In this document: one piece after another, positions 49,101 through 57,277 of the stretch
How the letters are laid out: each line of letters opens with the position of its first letter
Position numbering within the stretch: position 1 is the stretch's first letter
Source of the DNA: CAYPXN01 sp964470915
GTDB lineage: Bacteria > UBA10199 > JADFYH01
Assembly: GCA_964470915.1 (NCBI GenBank)
Contig: CAYYEM010000003.1
Span: 1-64,000, forward strand
Direction of reading: 5' to 3'
Length of the DNA: 64,000 nt
Position numbers and translations under genes: made by a program
The notes under the pieces: model-generated
The model's database searches: none
The model's input: the letters and a program-made list of their open reading frames with translations, nothing else
Told to the model about the DNA's origin: nothing

Positions 49101-50213
49101 ATGGTCATGAAAATCGAACAAGATTATAACCGCTTCAAACAAATTGTTCGGGGTAAAATCCGAAGAGAATTGCGCAAGTATATTACCCAGGGCGAATTGA
49201 TTGGTAAGCAGGGCAAAGATCTTATCTCTATTCCACTGCCACAAATTGAGATGCCACATATTACTTACGGTTCACGCCAAATGGGCGGTGTTGGACAGGG
49301 AGAGGGCAAAGAAGGCGACGTGTTGGGCGTGGGTGAGCAAGAAGGGGATGGAACTGGAGAAGCAGGAGATAGTCCCGGTGATCATCTTTTGGAAGTTGAG
49401 TTGAGTTTGGAAGAACTTGCTCAAATTATGGGAGAAGAACTTGAACTTCCTAAAATTCAACCCAAAGGGGATTCCAATATCGTTGCTTATAAAAGTAAAT
49501 ATTCTTCTATTCGTAATTCAGGCCCCGAATCTCTTCGTCATTTTAAACGGACTTACAAACAAGCGCTAAAACGTCATATTGTCACCGGAGCTTATGATCC
49601 AAAAAATCCGGTGATTGTTCCGATACGAGAAGATAGACGCTATCGTTCTTGGAAAGAAGAAAAAAAACCACAACGAAATGCTGTCGTGATTTACATGATG
49701 GACGTTTCTGGTTCGATGGGCCAGGAGCAAAAAGAAATTGTAAGGATTGAATCTTTTTGGATCGACACTTGGTTGCGCTCACAATATGAAGGTCTGGAAA
49801 CCCGCTATATTATTCATGATGCCGTTGCTCGAGAGGTAGACCAGGAAACTTTTTACCGCACTCGAGAATCAGGCGGCACTATTATTAGTTCAGCCTACAA
49901 ACTTTTTCTCAAAATGGTGGAAGAGAGTTACAATCCAGATGACTGGAATATTTATCCCTTCCATTTTTCGGATGGAGATAATTGGTCGGGTTCCGATACT
50001 CAGGAATGTTTGCGTTTGATGGATCAGGAAATTTTTCCAATCTCCAACATGTTTTGTTACGGACAAGTGGAGTCTGAATACGGCAGTGGGCAGTTTTTGC
50101 GGGACTTGAAAGAGAAATTTGGAGATTCAAATGAACGTTTGATTACCTCTAAAATTGAAGGAAAAGAAAAAATCTTTGATTCAATTAAAGAATTTTTGGG
50201 AAAGGGAAAATAA
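49101..50213 (+). CDS. yeaH: DUF444 family protein (YeaH/YhbH)
   Basis: 370 residues. Gly/Glu-rich N-terminal third (GVGQGEGKEGDVLGVGEQEG), then a VWA-like domain with the metal-site motif MMDVSGSMGQEQKEIVRIES and GGTIISSAYKLFLKMVEESY. Functional partner of PrkA in stress response in other bacteria. Starts at ATG 49101 or 49107; no clear SD. The next gene, spoVR, is 70 bp on, with repeat family C filling the gap. Confidence 0.94.
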   Translation: MVMKIEQDYNRFKQIVRGKIRRELRKYITQGELIGKQGKDLISIPLPQIEMPHITYGSRQMGGVGQGEGKEGDVLGVGEQEGDGTGEAGDSPGDHLLEVELSLEELAQIMGEELELPKIQPKGDSNIVAYKSKYSSIRNSGPESLRHFKRTYKQALKRHIVTGAYDPKNPVIVPIREDRRYRSWKEEKKPQRNAVVIYMMDVSGSMGQEQKEIVRIESFWIDTWLRSQYEGLETRYIIHDAVAREVDQETFYRTRESGGTIISSAYKLFLKMVEESYNPDDWNIYPFHFSDGDNWSGSDTQECLRLMDQEIFPISNMFCYGQVESEYGSGQFLRDLKEKFGDSNERLITSKIEGKEKIFDSIKEFLGKGK

Positions 50214-50214
50214 T

Positions 50215-50278
50215 GGTTCGACAGGCTCACCATAAACGGTTTTACTTTGACACCGTTCGTCCTGAGATTGTCGAAGGA
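50215..50278. repeat. palindromic repeat family C copy 2
   Basis: Arms GGTTCGACAGGCTCACCATA... and the reverse complement of ...CCTGAGATTGTCGAAGGA, about 25 bp each. It fills almost the whole spacer between yeaH and spoVR. Related to 1035-1101 and 63590-63650. Confidence 0.85.
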
Positions 50279-50283
50279 CAAAT

Positions 50284-51792
50284 ATGAATCGCACAACTCT
50301 TCCAAAAGAACTCGCTGAATGGAAAGTGAAAATCGAGGGAATTGCCCGTTCTTACGGCCTTGATTTTTACCCCACTATTTTTGAAGTGCTTGATTGGAAG
50401 CAGATGAATATGGTGGCTGCCTATGGCGGCTTTCCCAATCGTTATCCTCATTGGAGCTTTGGGATGGAGTATGAACAACTCTCAAAGTCTTATTCTTACG
50501 GTTTATCTAAAATTTATGAAATGGTCATCAATAACGATCCTTCTTATGCTTACCTTCTGCATAGCAACAGTGTGATGGATCAGAAATTGGTCATGGCCCA
50601 TGTGTATGGTCATGTCGATTTTTTTAAAAATAATCTATATTTTGCACATACCAATCGCAAAATGATGGATCAAATGGCCAATCATAAAACTCGTATTAAG
50701 CGTTATATTGATAAATATGGACAAGACGGAGTGGAGAGGTTTTTAGATGTGTGTCTTTCAGTGGATAATCTCATCGATTATCACGGTACATTCATCAAGC
50801 GACACGAAGACCTGGATGATGCTTTGTTGAATGATGAAGAAAATTCAGGAAGTATGGGCAGTACTTTAGGCGTGAGGAAGCTCAAAAGTAAAGATTACAT
50901 GGATAAATTTATTAATCCGACAGAATTCATGGAGGCACAAAAAAAGAAACTGGAAGACAGAATTGAAAAGGAAAAGAAATTTCCAGCTCAACCCGAGCGT
51001 GATGTGCTGCTTTTTTTATTAGAATATGCGCCGCTAGAGCCCTGGAAACGCGATATTCTGTCGATGATTCGAGAAGAAGCCTATTATTTTTTACCTCAAC
51101 GCCAAACGAAAATTATGAATGAAGGTTGGGCTTCCTATTGGCATTCCACTATCATGACTCAGAAAATTTTAGAGCCTCATGAGTTTATTGATTATGCGGA
51201 CCATCACTCGGGAACTTTGGCTTCTCATGGCAGACTGAATCCTTATAAGTTGGGTATCGAACTTTTGCGTGATGTGGAAGACCGTTGGAATAAAGGGAAA
51301 TTCGGTAAAGAGTATGATGAATGTGATGATATGGTGGCTAAAAAGAATTGGGATCGCAAGTTAGGGCAGGGCCGTCAGAAAATTTTTGAAGTGAGAAAAC
51401 TGTATAATGATTTAACCTTCATCGATACTTTTTTAACTCCCGAGTTTTGTAAGCAGCAAAAACTATTTGGTTTTGATTACAATAAAAACCGAAACACTTA
51501 TGAAATTACTACGAAAGAGTTTAAAAAAATAAAAGAGAAGCTTCTTTTTCAACTGACGAATGGGGGGCAACCTTCGATTTCTGTGTATGATGCTAACTAT
51601 AAAAATCGAGGTGAGCTCTATCTGATTCATCATCATGAAGGCATTGATTTGCGGCTGGATTGGTTGCAGGTTGTTTTGACCAATCTCCATGCTATTTGGC
51701 ACAGACCCGTTCTGATTGAAACCAAGCTTGATAACAGCGAAAGAGTTTATTGCTACAACGGCACAGAACATTCAGATTTTAGGAAAGAGTAA
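50284..51792 (+). CDS. spoVR: SpoVR family protein
   Basis: 502 residues, near full length for the family. Typical blocks: FEVLDWKQMNMVAAYGGFPN, YPHWSFGMEYEQLSKSYSYG, MAHVYGHVDFFKNN, LEYAPLEPWKRDILSMIREE, KIMNEGWASYWHS and SHGRLNPYKLGIELLRDVED. Function unknown; spore cortex formation in Bacillus, stress-linked elsewhere. Its ATG begins 5 bases after repeat C, so no ordinary SD is available; AAGGACAAAT at 50274-50283 may serve. Confidence 0.96.
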   Translation: MNRTTLPKELAEWKVKIEGIARSYGLDFYPTIFEVLDWKQMNMVAAYGGFPNRYPHWSFGMEYEQLSKSYSYGLSKIYEMVINNDPSYAYLLHSNSVMDQKLVMAHVYGHVDFFKNNLYFAHTNRKMMDQMANHKTRIKRYIDKYGQDGVERFLDVCLSVDNLIDYHGTFIKRHEDLDDALLNDEENSGSMGSTLGVRKLKSKDYMDKFINPTEFMEAQKKKLEDRIEKEKKFPAQPERDVLLFLLEYAPLEPWKRDILSMIREEAYYFLPQRQTKIMNEGWASYWHSTIMTQKILEPHEFIDYADHHSGTLASHGRLNPYKLGIELLRDVEDRWNKGKFGKEYDECDDMVAKKNWDRKLGQGRQKIFEVRKLYNDLTFIDTFLTPEFCKQQKLFGFDYNKNRNTYEITTKEFKKIKEKLLFQLTNGGQPSISVYDANYKNRGELYLIHHHEGIDLRLDWLQVVLTNLHAIWHRPVLIETKLDNSERVYCYNGTEHSDFRKE

Positions 51793-51798
51793 ATAAAA

Positions 51799-51830
51799 AA
51801 TCCCTCTTCACTTTACAGTGAAGAGGGATT
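51799..51830 (-). terminator. terminator between convergent spoVR and lipoprotein genes
   Basis: Perfect stem AATCCCTCTTCACT/AGTGAAGAGGGATT with a 4-base loop. The A run on the plus-strand left side gives a strong T run for minus-strand transcripts; plus-strand T-richness is weaker, so it probably works in both directions. Confidence 0.9.
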
Positions 51831-51859
51831 GAGATTTCTTTTATAGTTTTTATTCTTTT

Positions 51860-52921
51860 TTATTCATTACGATTTCTGAACGCAAGGAGTCCAAGCAAGC
51901 TAGTTCCCATCATCCAGATCCAAGCATAATTGGCAGCTATATTTCCCATAGCTAGGCTGCAATCCGAGGCTGCACCAGGAGCTGCTGGAGTAGGATTATT
52001 AGCCAACGGGGTAACTGGAGTAGAAGTTGGTACTATTTCCTTTTCCTTTTTTGGGGTTTTAATGACCAAGGTGAGTGGGGCATTCTGAGCAGCTATAATA
52101 TCATAGTAATTTTTCTTTGAATTTTTTTCTAAAGAAAACTCTTCAGGCATCATTTTTCCTGTGAAGTAAGAAAGTTTACCACCACAGGGTTTATTGGGTG
52201 TCAGGACCATTTCTCCATTTTTATTTTTGCAAGCTCTTTCAAAACGATTGATTAAGGCCTTTGTGAGTGTGGCACCACTAATCGATATAGGAACTTCTAA
52301 TTTTAATTCACTTTCGTTTTTAGCGTCTGTATTTTTTATAATGGCATTTTTTAAATAGTCATCTTGATACTGGCTGGACATGCTTTCCTTTGGATTATAT
52401 CCAAAAGTGAGGTGGTAGAGTTTTGAATCTTCGTTTGAACTAAAATAAGCTTTGATAAGACTTGCGATATCTTTTTCGTTATTTGCCATTATTTCTTTTA
52501 AAAACTTTGTGTTGTATTCATTTTTTTCATTTTCATATTCAGTCACAACATCGGGTGGACATTTCCCCTCGGTAGGGAGACTCACCGATCCAGAAGCTTC
52601 TGAAGTGCTGGTACCATCTGCATGTTCTATAGTTTTTATTTCGGTAGATGTAGATTGGGAAAAACAGGAAGGTTCTGAAGGAGGATCATAGTTAGGTATA
52701 GGTTTACCAGAACCCTTAAAAAGATTGTTAAATGTTAAAACTGTTTCACCTTCCACAGATTTATTTATTAAACCATCTTTGGTGGAATAGGATACTTGTA
52801 CAGGTCCATCAAATTCAAGCGTAATAGATTCCCCCAGCATTAATGGTCTTTTGTTCGAACACCCAGCACTCCACAAAAGAGTAGTTCCAAGTAGAGCTAT
52901 GAAAGCGGTTTTGAACTTCAT
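51860..52921 (-). CDS. lipoprotein with C-terminal sorting-like tail, unknown
   Basis: 353 residues. Lipoprotein signal with WSAGC (Cys 21). The middle is Ser/Thr/Glu-rich with extra cysteines (PSEPSCFSQ, EGKCPPDV, CKNKNGE, NKPCGG). A Pro/Thr-rich linker leads to ASDCSLAMGN, a hydrophobic segment of about 18 residues and a short RNRNE end. Cys plus membrane segment plus basic end is the layout of several bacterial C-terminal sorting signals (MYXO-CTERM-type). With both an N-terminal lipid anchor and a C-terminal signal the protein would be doubly attached. Family unknown. SD AAGGAGG. Confidence 0.75.
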   Translation of the reverse strand: MKFKTAFIALLGTTLLWSAGCSNKRPLMLGESITLEFDGPVQVSYSTKDGLINKSVEGETVLTFNNLFKGSGKPIPNYDPPSEPSCFSQSTSTEIKTIEHADGTSTSEASGSVSLPTEGKCPPDVVTEYENEKNEYNTKFLKEIMANNEKDIASLIKAYFSSNEDSKLYHLTFGYNPKESMSSQYQDDYLKNAIIKNTDAKNESELKLEVPISISGATLTKALINRFERACKNKNGEMVLTPNKPCGGKLSYFTGKMMPEEFSLEKNSKKNYYDIIAAQNAPLTLVIKTPKKEKEIVPTSTPVTPLANNPTPAAPGAASDCSLAMGNIAANYAWIWMMGTSLLGLLAFRNRNE

Positions 52922-53141
52922 AAATCCTCCTTAATCTGTAATTGTGGGTGAAGCCCCACTTGTTTAACGCCTATGTAGAGCACATTTTATGCCAAGGCAG
53001 AGGGCTGTAAGAATAGTGAATAGAAGTAAAAAGCTTGTAGAAAATGAATGGCTCAAATGGGTGCTTAATTGCTCTTACTTGTTAGTTATTTGACAGTTCT
53101 GGAGGGTGTTTTATCACACTGAGAAGTGTTAAAGAGTTGGT

Positions 53142-53522
53142 TTATCCCGTAATTTTTCTTGCCAATCCCCAACCCAAATATCCAGCGATGAGGCAGAAGA
53201 CGAGCGTCATCATTATATACAGAAAAGCTTTTGGATAATCTCCGGATTGGAGATGTTGAATGGTTTCCTGATTAAAGCTGGAGTAGGTGGTGAAGCCGCC
53301 CAAAAAACCGGTGGCAATGATAAGCCTGAAAGTGGGGGAAATGAAAGAAGAGCTTGTGCTGAATTCAACGAGAAATCCCATTAAAAATGAACCCAGCACA
53401 TTGACGATCAAGGTGCCATGAGCGTAACTGTTGCCCAACCATTGTACTGCAGTGCCAGAGATTAGGTAACGAGCAATACTGCCAAGGCCTCCCGCAATTC
53501 CTATCCAAAGTAAATTTAACAT
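53142..53522 (-). CDS. crcB: fluoride channel CrcB/FluC
   Basis: 126 residues and four membrane segments with the family motifs GGLGSIARYL, GTLIVNVLGSFLMGFLVEF and GFLGGFTTYSSF. Exports fluoride as a dual-topology dimer. The real start is ATG 53522 (MLNLLWIGIAG); the longer frame continues backwards through tRNA-Ala. The A of the ATG is the last base of the tRNA's encoded CCA, so the mRNA must be generated by tRNA processing or start within the tRNA gene. No SD can exist outside the tRNA. Confidence 0.93.
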   Translation of the reverse strand: MLNLLWIGIAGGLGSIARYLISGTAVQWLGNSYAHGTLIVNVLGSFLMGFLVEFSTSSSFISPTFRLIIATGFLGGFTTYSSFNQETIQHLQSGDYPKAFLYIMMTLVFCLIAGYLGWGLARKITG

Positions 53523-53597
53523 GGTGGAGTCGAAGGGGATCGAACCCTCGGCCTCTGCATTGCGAACGCAGCGCTCTCCCAACTGAGCTACGACCCC
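53522..53597 (-). tRNA. tRNA-Ala (CGC)
   Basis: Minus strand: acceptor GGGGTCG/CGACTCC (one G-U pair), D arm GCTC/GAGC, anticodon stem CTGCG/TGCAG with loop TTCGCAA (anticodon CGC), T arm GAGGG/CCCTT. The 3' ACCA is encoded, unlike tRNA-Val. Its last base is the first base of crcB. Confidence 0.93.
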
Positions 53598-53780
53598 AGG
53601 GATTTCTTCCATAACTTGCGATCTGCTGCGTTGTCCTTCGCTCACAATGCTCACATACCATTTAAGGTGTGCTGCGCGCTTGTTCACTCAAACCTGCCTT
53701 GCAGCTTATCCAGTTTTGAAAGAAATATAACTTATTACTTTTATTCGTAATTCTTGCAACGGTGTAAAGTCAAATTCAAA

Positions 53781-54059
53781 CTATCTTCTTCCTCTTCGGC
53801 GGCGACGATCACGATCTCTGTTTCTGTTGGGTTCGGCACGTTTTGCTTCACGCGCAGCCAGTTCAGGTTTTTCAAATTTATCACGTTGAAGTTGGTTCCA
53901 TTCTGCAAAAGGAATAATCCCTAATTTTGTATGGCAGTTTTTGCAGACGAGAGTGGTGTCGCCTTCGGTAAAATTTAAAATTCGTTTATGCTCCAATACT
54001 GGCAAGCTTGAACGACATTGAGGACACTTGATACTTTGTAGAATACTTTTGAGTTTCAT
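53781..54059 (-). CDS. small zinc-ribbon protein with Arg-rich tail
   Basis: 92 residues. CPQC near residue 13 and CKNC near residue 39 form a Trm112/UPF0434-like or rubredoxin-like ribbon (IKCPQCRSSLPVLEHKR, TTLVCKNCHTKLGIIPF). The end is an almost pure Arg/Asp/Asn tail (NRNRDRDRRRRRGRR) suggesting RNA contact. Function not recognised. A second ribbon protein with a basic tail is at 40011. Confidence 0.75.
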   Translation of the reverse strand: MKLKSILQSIKCPQCRSSLPVLEHKRILNFTEGDTTLVCKNCHTKLGIIPFAEWNQLQRDKFEKPELAAREAKRAEPNRNRDRDRRRRRGRR

Positions 54060-54129
54060 AGAGCTTCTTTACATAGGATGAAAAGTTGTTTAGTTCAAGC
54101 ACGACTTCAAAATAGCCCGTGTAGCTTCC

Positions 54130-54153
54130 GCCAGAGGCGGACCAGCCTCTGGC
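54130..54153. repeat. short palindromic hairpin
   Basis: CCAGAGGC/GCCTCTGG perfect stem with a 6-base loop in the spacer between the zinc-ribbon gene and tRNA-Arg. Probably another intergenic palindromic unit; single copy in this window. Confidence 0.5.
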
Positions 54154-54181
54154 TGGCAGTGGAACTTGATGAAAATTGCTT

Positions 54182-54253
54182 GCCCTCGTAGCTCAGTGGA
54201 TAGAGTCTCCGCCTCCGAAGCGGATTGCGCAGGTTCGATTCCTGCCGAGGGCG
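54182..54253 (+). tRNA. tRNA-Arg (CCG)
   Basis: Acceptor GCCCTCG/CGAGGGC, D stem GCTC/GAGT, anticodon stem TCCGC/GCGGA with loop CTCCGAA (anticodon CCG), T arm GCAGG/CCTGC. CCA is not encoded. Its last 14 bases plus one are repeated twice downstream. Confidence 0.95.
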
Positions 54254-54314
54254 CAAAGACTAAATGCAGGAATCGAAAGCCAGAAGTGGGGTTGGGGCCC
54301 CACTGCTGGAGGGA

Positions 54315-54362
54315 TGAATGAATTTGGCTTTGCCAAATTCAGAAGGGAGGATACTTCCTCCC
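54315..54362 (+). repeat. tRNA-linked hairpin repeat, family B copy 2
   Basis: AATTTGGC-TTT-GCCAAATT hairpin followed by a GGGAGGA/TCCTCCC hairpin, matching the reverse complement of 68-113 with only a few differences. Part of the first 134-bp unit. Confidence 0.85.
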
Positions 54363-54448
54363 TGTGTAATATCTCCTGCCGAGGGCGCAAAGACTAAATG
54401 CAGGAATCGAAAGCCAGAAGTGGGGTTGGGGCCCCACTGCTGGAGGGA

Positions 54449-54496
54449 TGAATGAATTTGGCTTTGCCAAATTCAGAAGGGAGGATACTTCCTCCC
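54449..54496 (+). repeat. tRNA-linked hairpin repeat, family B copy 3
   Basis: Identical to 54315-54362, in the second 134-bp unit. Confidence 0.85.
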
Positions 54497-54553
54497 TGTG
54501 TAATATCTCCTGCCGAGGGCGCAGGAAAAAATCCAATTGAGCGATAGCGAATG

Positions 54554-54603
54554 AGGGGGAGGCTCCAGCGGTTATGCCGATGTAGGGGGCGACGCAAGCC
54601 CCT
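54554..54603 (-). repeat. dispersed double-hairpin repeat, family A copy 3
   Basis: Reverse complement reads AGGGGCTTGCGTCGCCCCCT, then a CATCGGCATAACCGCTGG segment with a weaker stem, then AGCCTCCCCCT, matching 270-321. It lies just after the tRNA-Arg tandem element, so families A and B occur together near both tRNAs. Confidence 0.75.
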
Positions 54604-54621
54604 GTAATCAACGGGCGCAAA

Positions 54622-54648
54622 AAAAAACCCCGCAAAGCGGGGTTTTTT
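54622..54648 (-). terminator. Rho-independent terminator
   Basis: AAAAAACCCCGC/GCGGGGTTTTTT stem with a triplet-type loop and A/T runs on both sides. Placed to end the minus-strand gene at 54667 and transcripts from tRNA-Arg. Confidence 0.93.
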
Positions 54649-54666
54649 AAAAATATTACGAATAGT

Positions 54667-55260
54667 TTATTTCTTTTTCGCTTTTTCAACGGCTACAGCT
54701 AAAGAATCAGTATAGGTAAGATCCACTTGATCTCCTACTTTAATTCCTTCAAGGTTCTTTTTATCTGCGACAGCGAGAGTGAGGGTGTTGCCTTCAGGTC
54801 CTTTGAGGGTGACTGAAGGTTTTTTATCATCAATGTTAGTAATGGTTGCTACGATATCAATAGTTTCATTTTCAGAATAAGCAGGTTTTTTGTCACCTGA
54901 GTTTGTGACGGTAGTGCTATCGGAAACTGTTTTTGAAGTCGCTTCTTTCTTGGTTTTCTTTTTCAACATTAAGGCAAGGGATTCATTATATTTTACACTC
55001 ACTAAATCACCTTTTTTAATTTCCTTTAAATTGGTTACTTTGGGGCTAACCTTAATGGTAACATTGTTTCCTGCGCTAGGGCCTTCAAGAGTGAGTAAGC
55101 GCTTGTCATAGTTGATTTCAACTACCTTGGTATTGATTTCTACGATATTGCTACTGACTGCAGCGGCTGCATCGACTTTAGGATCTGATGTTTTAGCTTG
55201 CACTTGTGAAGCTAAAGCCAAACTCAGAGCCATCGAAAAAACGATTAGACTTCTTTTCAT
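54667..55260 (-). CDS. exported protein with two duplicated beta domains, unknown
   Basis: 197 residues. Sec signal with cleavage after QVQA (about residue 22). Two copies of one domain: VVEINYDKRLLTLEGPSAGN...GDLVSVKYNESLALMLKK and ITNIDDKKPSVTLKGPEGNT...GDQVDLTYTDSLAVAVEK, joined by a Thr/Ser-rich linker. The pattern resembles small periplasmic beta-barrel domains often annotated as DUF5666-like. Very Lys-rich. SD GGAGG. Function unknown. Confidence 0.78.
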   Translation of the reverse strand: MKRSLIVFSMALSLALASQVQAKTSDPKVDAAAAVSSNIVEINTKVVEINYDKRLLTLEGPSAGNNVTIKVSPKVTNLKEIKKGDLVSVKYNESLALMLKKKTKKEATSKTVSDSTTVTNSGDKKPAYSENETIDIVATITNIDDKKPSVTLKGPEGNTLTLAVADKKNLEGIKVGDQVDLTYTDSLAVAVEKAKKK

Positions 55261-55440
55261 AAAATCCTCCCTAAAAATTAATAAGTGATAAATACTTAAA
55301 ACGCATGTATCTTAAGAGAACTCACAGCTTTGTAAAAGGAAAAAATGTGCCTTATCATGGATTTTTATGTTCTTATCATTTTGAGATGATTGACAATTCT
55401 AGAGAGGAGACATAAAACTTGGGCCTTATTCCCATAGACT

Positions 55441-57273
55441 ATGTTCAAAACCCTTAAAAAGATTCTTCTTGGAAAACCCCTTGAAAGCCACCAGGCTTCT
55501 CATCAACGACTTAGCAAAAAGGTCGCATTGGCTGTGTTTTCGTCTGATGCTCTTTCGTCAGTGGCTTATGCGACCGAAGAAATGTTGTTAGTGCTTGTTC
55601 CCGCAGGTCTTATTGCGGTCCAGTTTTCCCTGCCCATTGCCATCTCAATTGTTATTTTACTGATCATTCTAATAAGTTCCTATAGTGAAACCATTCATGC
55701 CTATCCTAATGGTGGGGGGGCTTATATGGTATCCAAGGAAAATCTGGGAAAATACCCGAGTCTGGTTGCCGGGGGCGCCTTGCTCATCGATTATGTTTTG
55801 ACCGTTTCTGTCAGTGCCGCTTCGGGAGTAGCAGCCATCACTTCAGCTCTTCCAGAACTCTATTCTTATAAAATCGTGATTGGTTTATTTTTCATCGCAT
55901 TTATTACTTTAATGAATTTACGTGGAGTCAAAGAGTCGGGTACTATTTTTTCGATTCCTACCTACCTTTTTGTGGTCACATTTTTTATCTTAATTTCTGT
56001 GGGATTTTACGAATATTTCTTCGCACCTAAACCACGTCTTTCAGCCGTTCCTGAAAACATATTTCCCTCTCTAGAATCCCTCGATATGGTGAGTTTTTTT
56101 CTCATCTTGAAAGCATTCTCTTCGGGTTGCGCAGCACTTACTGGTGTGGAGGCTATTTCAAATGGAGTGCCGGCTTTTAATCCGCCGGAATCCAAGAATG
56201 CCAATATTACTCTAGTTTTAATGGCAATTATTCTTATGACCCTTTTCTTGGGTGTGACGGAACTTGCAAGATTTTATCATGTGTTACCTGCTGAAAAAGC
56301 AACAGTCGTCAGTCAGATTGCAGAACATGTATTTGGTCGAAACTATTTTTATTACTTGTTGCAGGCCGCTACAGCTCTCATTTTGTTTTTAGCAGCTAAC
56401 ACCAGTTTTTCTGGTTTTCCTATGTTGGCATCCCTTCTGGCTCGAGATGGCTACTTGCCACGACAACTTGCCAACTTGGGAGATCGCTTAGCTTTTTCTA
56501 ATGGGATTATTGTTTTAGGATTAGTTTCAGGAGCTTTATTAGTTTTATTTCAAGGAAATACACATCACTTAGTGCCTCTCTATGCGGTAGGTGTATTTAT
56601 CTCTTTTACACTATCTCAGTCTGGCATGGTGATACATTGGATTTCTTTAAAGGGAGCTTGGTGGTTGCCACGGGCTTTGCTGAATGGTGTAGGAGCTATC
56701 ACAACCGGCATTGCTATGCTGGTGATTGCTCTCACTAAATTTACCCATGGGGCTTGGATGGTGATTATTTTTATTCCCTTGCTTGTCATGGTTTTTCTCG
56801 CCATTCGTCGACATTATGAAAGCATCATTTCACAGCTTTCCCCCAAAGCACTGGATTTGGTAAAGCCCCATCATCATCGAGTTTTAATTCCTATTTCTAC
56901 TTTTCATAAAGGAACCGTGAAAGCGATTATTTATGCGAAGTCGATTTCAGATAATGTCCAAGCGATTTATATTGCGACAAATCCTGAAAGAACCGAAATA
57001 ATTCGTGATATTTGGAAAGAGTGGGGTTTGGAAATTCCGCTCGTAGTGTTAGAAACACCCTACCGCTCGATAGTTCAACCTCTGGTGGATTATATCGATC
57101 AATTGCAAGCAGATGATCCTGAAACACTCATTACCGTCGTTATGCCTGAGTTTGTTCCCGCAAAATGGTGGCAGCAGATGCTACACAATCAAAGCGCTTT
57201 GCTGGTGCGTGGAACACTGATGTTTAAAAAGGGAGTAGTGGTAACCAGTGTAAGGCACTTCCTTAAACATTAA
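55441..57273 (+). CDS. kimA: potassium importer KimA-type APC transporter
   Basis: 610 residues, about twelve membrane segments and a C-terminal cytoplasmic domain. The N-terminal block GKPLESHQASHQRLSKKVAL followed by SSDALSSVAYATEEMLLVLV, plus YPNGGGAYMVSKENLG, ASGVAAITSALPELYS, SGCAALTGVEAISNGVPAF, VVSQIAEHVFGRN and HHLVPLYAVGVFISFTLSQ, follow the KimA/YdaO proton-coupled K+ importer closely. No c-di-AMP riboswitch is visible upstream. No clear SD. A general amino-acid permease annotation would also be seen in databases. Confidence 0.88.
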   Translation: MFKTLKKILLGKPLESHQASHQRLSKKVALAVFSSDALSSVAYATEEMLLVLVPAGLIAVQFSLPIAISIVILLIILISSYSETIHAYPNGGGAYMVSKENLGKYPSLVAGGALLIDYVLTVSVSAASGVAAITSALPELYSYKIVIGLFFIAFITLMNLRGVKESGTIFSIPTYLFVVTFFILISVGFYEYFFAPKPRLSAVPENIFPSLESLDMVSFFLILKAFSSGCAALTGVEAISNGVPAFNPPESKNANITLVLMAIILMTLFLGVTELARFYHVLPAEKATVVSQIAEHVFGRNYFYYLLQAATALILFLAANTSFSGFPMLASLLARDGYLPRQLANLGDRLAFSNGIIVLGLVSGALLVLFQGNTHHLVPLYAVGVFISFTLSQSGMVIHWISLKGAWWLPRALLNGVGAITTGIAMLVIALTKFTHGAWMVIIFIPLLVMVFLAIRRHYESIISQLSPKALDLVKPHHHRVLIPISTFHKGTVKAIIYAKSISDNVQAIYIATNPERTEIIRDIWKEWGLEIPLVVLETPYRSIVQPLVDYIDQLQADDPETLITVVMPEFVPAKWWQQMLHNQSALLVRGTLMFKKGVVVTSVRHFLKH

Positions 57274-57277
57274 ATTT

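Larger units (their letters stand above)
54241..54522 (+). repeat. 134-bp tandem element carrying the tRNA-Arg 3' end
   Basis: Two copies with exact period 134 (54241-54374 and 54375-54508), then a third copy of only CCTGCCGAGGGCGC (54509-54522). Each unit begins with the 3' end of tRNA-Arg, contains an inverted copy of its T arm (GCAGGAATCGAA at 54266-54277), a palindrome around TGGGGTTGGGGCCCCA, and the family B double hairpin. The tRNA 3' end therefore appears at every junction, like an attachment-site duplication. Confidence 0.88.

Noticed and set aside
53142..53687. 181-residue version of CrcB
   Set aside because: The first 55 codons run through tRNA-Ala and upstream sequence; the family starts at ATG 53522.
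53598..53780. Possible regulatory RNA (fluoride riboswitch) near crcB
   Set aside because: This spacer is upstream of tRNA-Ala, and no fluoride-riboswitch core could be recognised; crcB itself abuts the tRNA.
54182..54522. CRISPR array
   Set aside because: Only two complete units of 134 bp with no unique spacers; the repeat is a tandem duplication carrying tRNA sequence.
54176..54689. Overlapping frames in the tRNA-Arg tandem region
   Set aside because: They lie in tRNA-Arg and the 134-bp repeats, show the same peptide twice because of the period, and have no recognisable product.
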